64,000 nt of DNA, taken from assembly GCF_000717245.1 (NCBI RefSeq), contig NZ_JNYQ01000003.1:434001-498000 (forward strand). The letters are read 5' to 3'. The notes beneath the pieces were generated by a model. It saw only the letters and a program-made list of their open reading frames with translations, had not been told where the DNA came from and did no database searches. Both the position numbers and the translations under genes were made by a program. The stretch's first letter is position 1, and each line of letters opens with the position of its first letter. Of the stretch, positions 58,497-64,000 are shown in pieces. This DNA comes from Kitasatospora papulosa (GTDB lineage Bacteria > Actinomycetota > Actinomycetes > Streptomycetales > Streptomycetaceae).

Positions 58497-60173
58497 TCAC
58501 AGGAGCCGGGCCGCCAGCAGCGCGATGTCATCCGTCTTTCCCTTTCCGAAGGTGTCGAGCAGTACGTCGCACAGCTCCCCCAGTTCCTGGGGCGCGCCTC
58601 GGAGCGTGTCGCTCAGCGCGTCCATGCTGTCGTCGAGGTCCTCCCCCGGCACCTCGATCAGCCCGTCGGTGAGCAGCAGGATCGTGGAGCCCTCCGCCAC
58701 GTCATGGGGCGTCGCGGGCGGATGCGGCAGTTGCAGGCCGAGCAGCGGGCCGTGCTCCGTCAGATAGCGCGTGGAACCGTCGGTGCGTCTCAGCAGCGGT
58801 GGTATGTGGCCCGCGTTGGCGACGTGGATCCGCCGGCCGCCGGTCTCCACCAGGACGAGGCAGACGGTGACGGTGATGGAGGGGCGCAGCCGCACCAGCA
58901 GGGCGTCCAGGCGGTCCAGCAGGGTCCGGGGATCGTGCCCCTCGATGGCGTAGGCGCGTAGCGCGTGGCGTACCTCGCCCATGACCATGGCGGCCTGGAG
59001 GGAATGCCCGGCCACGTCACCGATGGCGAGCAGCAGGCCGTCGGGGGTCTGGATGGCCTCGTAGAAGTCGCCGCCGATCTCGGCGTGATCGGCGGCCGGC
59101 TCGTACCGCACCGCCATGTCCACGCCGGGCACCTGGGGAAGCCTGTCCGGCAGGAACGTGCGCTGCAGGGTCAGCACGAGGGCGTGCTCCTCGCTCTGGC
59201 TGCGCAGAGCCTCCAGGGCCAGCGCGCACGCCTGCGCCAGCTGGGACAGGAGTTCGCCGTCGTCGACCCCCGCGAGGGTCGTGGCGTCCACCGCGAGTGC
59301 CACGGGCGGGCGTCCCTGCTTCGTACGGGCGAGGACCAGCCCGACCCGCCCGGGGAACACGTCGGCCCCGCCGGACGGGTCCCCTGGGACGAGGCTCTTC
59401 CACTGCTCACCGGACAGAAGCACCATGTCCGTCCCGATGCCGTCCCCGAGAGCCGTCTCGCAGAGCAGGTCCAGGACACGCAGGTCCGCCTGCCGGACGG
59501 ACGCCGCGGGCTGCTCCGGGACCACCAGGGGCTCCGTGGGGCCGGACAGGCCCGGCGGGGCAGCGGCAGCAGCGGCGAGCAGGAGTGTGCGGTTGTCGGG
59601 GCTCAGGGAGATCGCGACGGCGGGCGAGGCCATCAGAGCGGCCGCCCCCGCGGCGGCAGCGGCGGTGAAGGCCTCACCGTCCCGCGCGCCGTACACGGCG
59701 AGGGTGCTGCTGTTCAGCGCGGCCACGCGCCGCGCGAGCCGCTCGGCACGCCGCCGGGCCCGGGCGTAGCGCAGTGCGGCCGTGACGGTGGCCAGCAGTT
59801 CGTCGGGCGCGATGGGCTCGGTCAGATAGGCGTCGGCTCCACGGTGCAGGCCCTGGGCGCGGTCGCTCACCTCGACGGCCGACGCCGAGACGTGGATGAC
59901 GGGCAGGGAGGCGGTGCGCGGGTCCGCCTTGATCTGCTCGCACACCTCGAACCCGCTCATGTCCGGCAGACGTACGTCCACGACGGCCAGTTCCGGCAGG
60001 TCCGCGTCGGAGGCACCGGCCAGTAGGGCCAGGCCCTCGGCCCCGTCGGCCGCCTCCACCACCGTGTGCCCGGCGCGTCGCAGCCAGCTGCCCACGATGT
60101 AACGCTTCGTGTCGTTGTCGTCGAGCACCATGACCGTCGCGACGGCGCTGTCCAGGTGCGCGTGGGTACTCAC
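58497..60173 (-). CDS. Response regulator fused to a SpoIIE/PP2C phosphatase
   Basis: A 558-residue protein with a receiver domain (MVLDDNDTKRYIVGSWLR; phospho-acceptor Asp in LAVVDVRLPDMSGF; Lys position changed, LTEPIAP), a short coiled coil, a GAF-like middle region (about 150-330, Ala-rich) and a SpoIIE phosphatase: IGGDFYEAIQTPDGLLLAIG then DVAGHS, VANAGHIPPL and LLLTDGLIEVPGE with the metal-binding aspartates. Phosphorylation of the receiver, presumably by the hybrid kinase encoded just upstream with a 4-bp overlap, should switch the phosphatase on STAS proteins such as the one encoded next. Confidence 0.9.
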   Translation of the reverse strand: MSTHAHLDSAVATVMVLDDNDTKRYIVGSWLRRAGHTVVEAADGAEGLALLAGASDADLPELAVVDVRLPDMSGFEVCEQIKADPRTASLPVIHVSASAVEVSDRAQGLHRGADAYLTEPIAPDELLATVTAALRYARARRRAERLARRVAALNSSTLAVYGARDGEAFTAAAAAGAAALMASPAVAISLSPDNRTLLLAAAAAAPPGLSGPTEPLVVPEQPAASVRQADLRVLDLLCETALGDGIGTDMVLLSGEQWKSLVPGDPSGGADVFPGRVGLVLARTKQGRPPVALAVDATTLAGVDDGELLSQLAQACALALEALRSQSEEHALVLTLQRTFLPDRLPQVPGVDMAVRYEPAADHAEIGGDFYEAIQTPDGLLLAIGDVAGHSLQAAMVMGEVRHALRAYAIEGHDPRTLLDRLDALLVRLRPSITVTVCLVLVETGGRRIHVANAGHIPPLLRRTDGSTRYLTEHGPLLGLQLPHPPATPHDVAEGSTILLLTDGLIEVPGEDLDDSMDALSDTLRGAPQELGELCDVLLDTFGKGKTDDIALLAARLL

Positions 60174-61951
60174 TGACCGCCGTCCTCTCCGGCTGTGCGG
60201 GGGCTGTGCGCGTCTCCGAAGGCGGAGACGAGTTGCGCGAGGGTGAGCGTGGACTTGTCGAGGACGGCTCGCGCGTGGGCCAGTCTGTCCTTGTCCAGCG
60301 CCTCGGTGGGGGCCGAGGTGACGACCACGACCGGTGTGCCGCGCAGCTCGGGGTCGTCGGCGAGTCCGGCCAGGACCGTGTAGCCGTCCATGTCCGGCAT
60401 GTGTAGATCGAGGAGGACCGCGTCCGGCCGTTCGGCGCGCACGGTGGAGATCGCCAGGCCGCCTTCTCCGACCTCCACCACCCGGCCGGCCAGCTGTGCC
60501 AGGACGGGACGGACGGTGCCGCGGAACGTCTCGTCGTCGTCCACGGTGACCAGCAGCGCGAGAGCCGGGCGATGCCCGGTGTGGCCGGCGCCCGCGTCGG
60601 CGGGGGCCTGTCCGGCGGGCAGCCTGACGGTGACCCGGGTCCCCTGACCCGGGCCGCTCGTGAGTACCAGGCTTCCGCCGAGGAGCTCCGTGAGCCGCCG
60701 GGCGTAGGGCAGACCGAGGCCGGTTCCGGAACGCCCGCGCTGGTGCGGGCCGCGCACCTGGTAGAACTCCTCGAAGATCTGCTGCTGCTCCTCCTCGGGG
60801 ATGCCGATTCCCGTGTCCGTCACCGTGAAGACCACGTGGTCGCCCCCGGGTCCGTCCTCGGCCTCGACCTCCAGGCTCACGGTGCCGTGCTCGGTGAACT
60901 TGAGCGCGTTGGACAGGAGGTTGCGCAGGATGCGGGTGAGCATCACCTCGTCGGTGACGAGCGGGAGGCCGGATGTGGCGACCGACAGCTCCACCTCGCC
61001 CCGCGCGCCGTATCCCTTGAGCGTTCCGCGCAGCTGGCCGAGTACGGCCCGCAGGTCGACCTGCGCCATGTGCGGTTCGAGGCGGCCCGATTCGGCCTTG
61101 GCGACGTCCAAAAGTTCGTCGACGAGCGCGAGCAGCGTGGCTCCGGAGGCGGAGATCAGGGAGACCTGTCTGCGCTGTTCCTCGTCGAGCCCGTCGGAGC
61201 CGGCGTCGTTCAGGAGCCGGGCGAGGCCCACCACGGAGTTGACCGGCGTCCGCAGTTCATGGCTGACGTTCGCCCAGAACCGGGTCTTGGCCTCGCTGGC
61301 CTCCCTCAGCTGGCGCGACTTCTCGTCCAGTTCCGCGTAGAGGGCGACGACCCCTCTGTTGGTCTCCTCCAACTCCTCGGACAGCTCGGAGTAGAGGGCT
61401 ACCACTCCCCGGTTGGTCTCCTCCAGCTCCTCGTTGAGACGGCGGAGCTCCTCCTTCTGCTCCCGCGACTCCTCGAGCGCGGCGATCAGATCGCTGGTCT
61501 GGGCGCGGGCGTCCTCGAGGACGCCGCCGCCGTTGCGCTCGACGAGGAGGTCCCGTGCCCTGCGCACGCTCTCGGCGGTCTGCGCGCCCGCCGTGAGCTG
61601 CTGCTCGATCAGCAGCGTCCGGCCACCGTCCTCGTGGTGCACCTGGACCAGGCGGGAGGCGGCCCGCAGCGACTCGGCGCCGGGGCCGGGGCCGTCCCCC
61701 CAGTGGAGCGCCGCGCGCAGCACGGGCTGTGCGCCCTGTTCCGCGCTCAGGGCGACCCTCAGTTCGGACGAGCCGAGCAGATCACGGCCCAGCTCGCTCA
61801 GGGCGGTCGCCAGGCGTATCTGGTCCTGTCCCTCCGCGCCCAGGGCCTCGGCGGCCGCCTTGCCGCTGCGGCGGAGGGCGAAGACGTCCTGCTCCGTGGT
61901 GATGCGGATCGTGACGAGGTGGAGGGTGCCGTCGGCCGCGGTCGAAGTCAC
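60170..61951 (-). CDS. Hybrid histidine kinase with N-terminal RsbT-like domain and C-terminal receiver
   Basis: A cytoplasmic 593-residue kinase. Residues 1-130 resemble RsbT-type ATPase/switch domains; residues 140-220 are a coiled coil in which an 18-residue unit, EELEETNRGVVALYxEL plus one residue, is repeated exactly (174-191, 192-209). The HisKA histidine is in FWANVSHELRTPVNSVVG (His 231), the ATPase domain has NLLSNALKF, DTGIGIP and GTGLGLPYA, and the C-terminal receiver has VTVDDDETFRG and its Asp in AVLLDLHMPDMDGY. It overlaps both neighbours by 4 bp and should signal to the response regulator-phosphatase downstream. Confidence 0.9.
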   Translation of the reverse strand: MTSTAADGTLHLVTIRITTEQDVFALRRSGKAAAEALGAEGQDQIRLATALSELGRDLLGSSELRVALSAEQGAQPVLRAALHWGDGPGPGAESLRAASRLVQVHHEDGGRTLLIEQQLTAGAQTAESVRRARDLLVERNGGGVLEDARAQTSDLIAALEESREQKEELRRLNEELEETNRGVVALYSELSEELEETNRGVVALYAELDEKSRQLREASEAKTRFWANVSHELRTPVNSVVGLARLLNDAGSDGLDEEQRRQVSLISASGATLLALVDELLDVAKAESGRLEPHMAQVDLRAVLGQLRGTLKGYGARGEVELSVATSGLPLVTDEVMLTRILRNLLSNALKFTEHGTVSLEVEAEDGPGGDHVVFTVTDTGIGIPEEEQQQIFEEFYQVRGPHQRGRSGTGLGLPYARRLTELLGGSLVLTSGPGQGTRVTVRLPAGQAPADAGAGHTGHRPALALLVTVDDDETFRGTVRPVLAQLAGRVVEVGEGGLAISTVRAERPDAVLLDLHMPDMDGYTVLAGLADDPELRGTPVVVVTSAPTEALDKDRLAHARAVLDKSTLTLAQLVSAFGDAHSPRTAGEDGGQ

Positions 61952-63153
61952 CAGCTTCCTTTCAGTACGGCGACGCCTGCGTCGTCCCTGCGTATGCCCG
62001 CCTCCCGGAGCAGCTGCGCCGCGGCCACCAGCGGGGTGTGCGACAGGAAGCCGGGCAGGGCGGCCGGCTGCCAGCGTTCGGTGAGCCCGTCGGAATGCAT
62101 GACCACGCCGCCGTGGCGCGGGAGCTCCTGACGCACGGTACGGAGCGTCGGAAGCTGGTGGCCCACGATCCCGGGCGACGAGAGGAGGGCACGCCTCTCG
62201 TCCGTGTCCGCGTCCACGACGAAGGTGCTCACGTTGCCCACGCCGCAGAAGTGGACGCTCCTCGTCAGCGATTCGACGCGCACCACGGCGACCGCTCCCC
62301 CACGGCTTCCGCGGAGTGCCTTGTGCATGTCGGTGAGCACGCCTTCGGGGGTCTGCGACCGGCTGTCGCGGAACGCCGCCACCGCCGTCTGGGAGGCACG
62401 GTGCGCGAGAGGACCGTGGCCGAGTCCGTCACAGAACATCATGAGCAGGGCGGGCCCCTCGGTCCTGTCCGTCCGCTCCTGCACGGCCTTCGCCGGCCGT
62501 GCCCGGTCCGGCTCAGGCCGGAAACCGGTCAGCGCGGCCCATCCGAGCGGTTCCGCCGGGGATTCGCGTCCCGTCACCCGCCGCTCGGCAGGTGGCGTCG
62601 GTATGTGCTCGCGGTCGCCGACGGCGCGCGCGGCCCAGGCGTCCCCGCAGACGGACTCCCCCGTGAGGGGCCGGGTGAGTCCGGCGACGACGGGCTCACC
62701 CACGGCGGCGGAACGGCCCGCGGCGTCCTTCGTCCAGAAGCGGGCGGACATGGCCGTGCCCTTTCCGGGCAGTGAGTGCACGTCAAAGGTGTCGGCGAGG
62801 CGGACGATCGCGCCCAAGCCGATACCCAGCGTGCCCGCCGAGGACGAGCCGTCCACCAGGCACCCGGCGACATCGGCCATACCGGGCCCCTCGTCCGTCG
62901 TGACGAATTCGAGCCCGGCGTCGTGCTCCGTGCGCACGACCCGGAGCAGCAGCGCTCCGTCGACGGCGTGCTTGCGCAGATTGGAGGCGGCCTCGCTCAC
63001 CGCGAGCGCGACCTCGGCGCAACGCACTTCGTCGAACCCGAGGCGCCGGGCGAGCGCCGCAGCGGCTCCCCTCGTCGACGCGGGGAGCGAGTCGTCGTCA
63101 CGGAACCAGGCGATGTCCTCGGATTCCAGCAGGGGCAGGTTCAGCGGGCCCAT
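61948..63153 (-). CDS. RsbX-like SpoIIE phosphatase with N-terminal anti-sigma-type ATPase domain
   Basis: A 401-residue protein. Residues about 1-140 are an RsbT/SpoIIAB-like ATPase fold: VALAVSEAASNLRKHA, TTDEGPGMADV and GTLGIGLGAIVRLADTF. Residues about 185-400 are a PP2C domain of RsbX type, with MMFCDGLGHGPLAHRASQTA and VVMHSDGLTERW. RsbX-type phosphatases reset stressosome proteins RsbR and RsbS. The ATG at 63153 lies 13 bp inside the end of the RsbT gene, giving tight coupling; the longer frame upstream of it overlaps the RsbT gene and is not coding. Confidence 0.88.
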   Translation of the reverse strand: MGPLNLPLLESEDIAWFRDDDSLPASTRGAAAALARRLGFDEVRCAEVALAVSEAASNLRKHAVDGALLLRVVRTEHDAGLEFVTTDEGPGMADVAGCLVDGSSSAGTLGIGLGAIVRLADTFDVHSLPGKGTAMSARFWTKDAAGRSAAVGEPVVAGLTRPLTGESVCGDAWAARAVGDREHIPTPPAERRVTGRESPAEPLGWAALTGFRPEPDRARPAKAVQERTDRTEGPALLMMFCDGLGHGPLAHRASQTAVAAFRDSRSQTPEGVLTDMHKALRGSRGGAVAVVRVESLTRSVHFCGVGNVSTFVVDADTDERRALLSSPGIVGHQLPTLRTVRQELPRHGGVVMHSDGLTERWQPAALPGFLSHTPLVAAAQLLREAGIRRDDAGVAVLKGSW

Positions 63154-63566
63154 TTGGTCACCGCAACCTGCGTGCCCCGGCCGACCTCGGTGTCGAGGGT
63201 GAAGTCGTCCACCAGCCTCCGGGCTCCGCTGAGGCCCAGGCCGAGGCCGCCGCCCGACGTCCATCCGTCGGTCAGGGCGAGGTCCAGGTCCGGGATGCCG
63301 GGGCCGGAGTCCTCGAAGACGGCCGTGACACCCACCCGGCTGTCCCGGCGGACGAGTCCGGTGCGCATGACGCCGCCGCCTCCGTACACCAGGGTGTTGC
63401 GCGCGAGTTCGCTCGCGGCGGTGACCAGTTTGGTCTGGTCGACGAGGGAGAGCTTGCACCGCTGGGCAAGGGTGCGCACCAGCTGGCGGGCTCGGACCAC
63501 GTCGTCGTTCGACTCGATGGTGATCGTCTCGTGGTCTGCGTCGGGGACGGGCCGGGGCCCGCTCAC
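63141..63566 (-). CDS. rsbT: RsbT-like switch kinase
   Basis: A 141-residue GHKL serine kinase. LVTAASELARNTLVYGGGGV holds the N-box, FEDSGPGIPD the G1 box and GLGLGLSGARRLVDDF the G2 box. RsbT phosphorylates RsbR and RsbS in the stressosome and, once released, activates a downstream partner. Its start overlaps the RsbS-type gene by 4 bp. The gene order RsbR, RsbS, RsbT, RsbX-like supports the name. Confidence 0.9.
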   Translation of the reverse strand: MSGPRPVPDADHETITIESNDDVVRARQLVRTLAQRCKLSLVDQTKLVTAASELARNTLVYGGGGVMRTGLVRRDSRVGVTAVFEDSGPGIPDLDLALTDGWTSGGGLGLGLSGARRLVDDFTLDTEVGRGTQVAVTKWAR

Positions 63567-63940
63567 GGCTTCGCCGGGGGGCGACTGTCGGGCCGGGCCA
63601 GCATGTCGAGCCCCTTCTCCAGGGTGAGAGCCGTACGGACGCCGCCGAGCGAGAGGCCCAGCTCGACGAGGGTGATGGCGACGGCGGGCCGCATGCCCAC
63701 CACGACGGTCTCGGCATCCAGCATGCGCGAGATGGCGGCCGTCGTCGCCAGCATGCGGCCGACGAACGAGTCGACGATCTCCACCGCGGTGATGTCGATG
63801 ACGACGCCGGACGCACCGGTCGCCACGATGCGCGCCGCGAGGTCGTCCTGCAGGTCCAGGACGGTCTGGTCCTCCAGGTCGACCTGGATGGACACCAGCA
63901 GGACGTCGCCGATCTTCAGCACGGGGACTCGCTCGGTCAC
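63563..63940 (-). CDS. rsbS: RsbS-like stressosome STAS protein
   Basis: A 125-residue single STAS domain. VPVLKIGDVLLVSIQVDLED is the first strand, VVIDITAVEIVDSFVGRMLA carries the phosphorylatable Ser after Asp (DSFVGR), and MRPAVAITLVELGLSLGGV is the third strand-helix; these are typical of RsbS. It would form the stressosome core with RsbR and hold RsbT. The GTG start overlaps the RsbR stop by 4 bp. Confidence 0.9.
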   Translation of the reverse strand: MTERVPVLKIGDVLLVSIQVDLEDQTVLDLQDDLAARIVATGASGVVIDITAVEIVDSFVGRMLATTAAISRMLDAETVVVGMRPAVAITLVELGLSLGGVRTALTLEKGLDMLARPDSRPPAKP

Positions 63941-64000
63941 GCTGCGCCTCCGGCCCGGCCGAGGTCGACGCTGTTGCGTCGCAGGGCGTGCTTGAGCGCG
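63937..64000 (-). CDS. C-terminal end of an RsbR-type STAS protein, cut by the window edge
   Basis: Only 20 codons are visible, ending ALKHALRRNSVDLGRAGGAA. ALRxxSVDL is how RsbR-like STAS domains commonly end. Its stop overlaps the RsbS start as GTGA. The identity rests mainly on the gene order that follows. Confidence 0.6.
   Translation of the reverse strand, partial: ALKHALRRNSVDLGRAGGAA

Noticed and set aside
63154..63816. A 221-codon N-terminal extension of the RsbX-like phosphatase
   Set aside because: It would overlap nearly all of the RsbT gene and part of RsbS in another frame; the ATG at 63153 begins the recognisable ATPase domain.
1..64000. tRNA, rRNA, CRISPR arrays, prophage or integrative-element attachment sites
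   Set aside because: I looked for cloverleaf-type CCA-ending genes, regularly spaced repeats, integrases and phage structural genes and found none.

Overview
The window is chromosomal DNA of a Streptomyces or very close relative. It is GC-rich with strong third-position G/C bias, uses GTG starts often and AGGAGG-like ribosome binding sites. It carries typical Streptomyces markers: snapalysin, the HSP18/RheA pair, DUF5133, MbtH with an iron box, sugar ABC genes with no ATPase of their own, and many SpoIIE/STAS regulators. I see no rRNA, tRNA, CRISPR array, integrase or intact insertion sequence.

Layout. 1-9 kb: a methionine aminopeptidase cut by the window edge, a snapalysin protease, an ABC exporter followed by a GNAT-Nudix fusion, two small stress-type proteins, the divergent hsp18/rheA heat-shock pair with its operator, and an alpha/beta hydrolase. 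9.2-22.1 kb: one tight five-gene operon made of a DUF4132 protein, a 1730-residue protein of unknown function, a MoxR-type AAA ATPase, a DUF5682-VWA fusion and a SWIM zinc-finger protein. A decayed 3' end of mcrC follows directly. This operon is the best candidate here for a poorly described system. 22.4-31.6 kb: small membrane proteins, a NarL-type two-component pair, YciI, HEAT, DUF998, DUF5133, TMEM175 and PRC-barrel genes, and a PadR/acyl-CoA dehydrogenase pair. 31.7-37.5 kb: a four-carbon acid-sugar (tetronate-type) catabolic locus with OtnC, OtnK, a SAF-domain dehydrogenase, a GntP permease and a DeoR regulator, divergently arranged around paired TGTTAACA sites.

37.5-50 kb: an SDR, a deleted DHA2 transporter pseudogene, a Nudix hydrolase, a membrane SpoIIE phosphatase, a DUF4232 lipoprotein, an antibiotic-resistance-type ABC-F gene behind a 9-codon leader ORF and hairpins, a BASS transporter, a second SDR, an orphan MbtH gene with an iron box, a TPR/prenyl-diphosphate synthase pair and an AEC transporter. 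50-56.5 kb: a LacI-controlled sugar import locus (binding protein, two permeases, GH2 glycosidase). 56.6-64 kb: an MHS-family transporter, then a convergent regulatory operon of stressosome type (RsbR end, RsbS, RsbT, an RsbX-like phosphatase, a hybrid histidine kinase, a response regulator-SpoIIE protein) and a separate STAS protein.

Several convergent gene pairs are separated by long perfect GC hairpins, listed as terminators. Gene functions are read from motifs and family resemblance only; no database search was possible.
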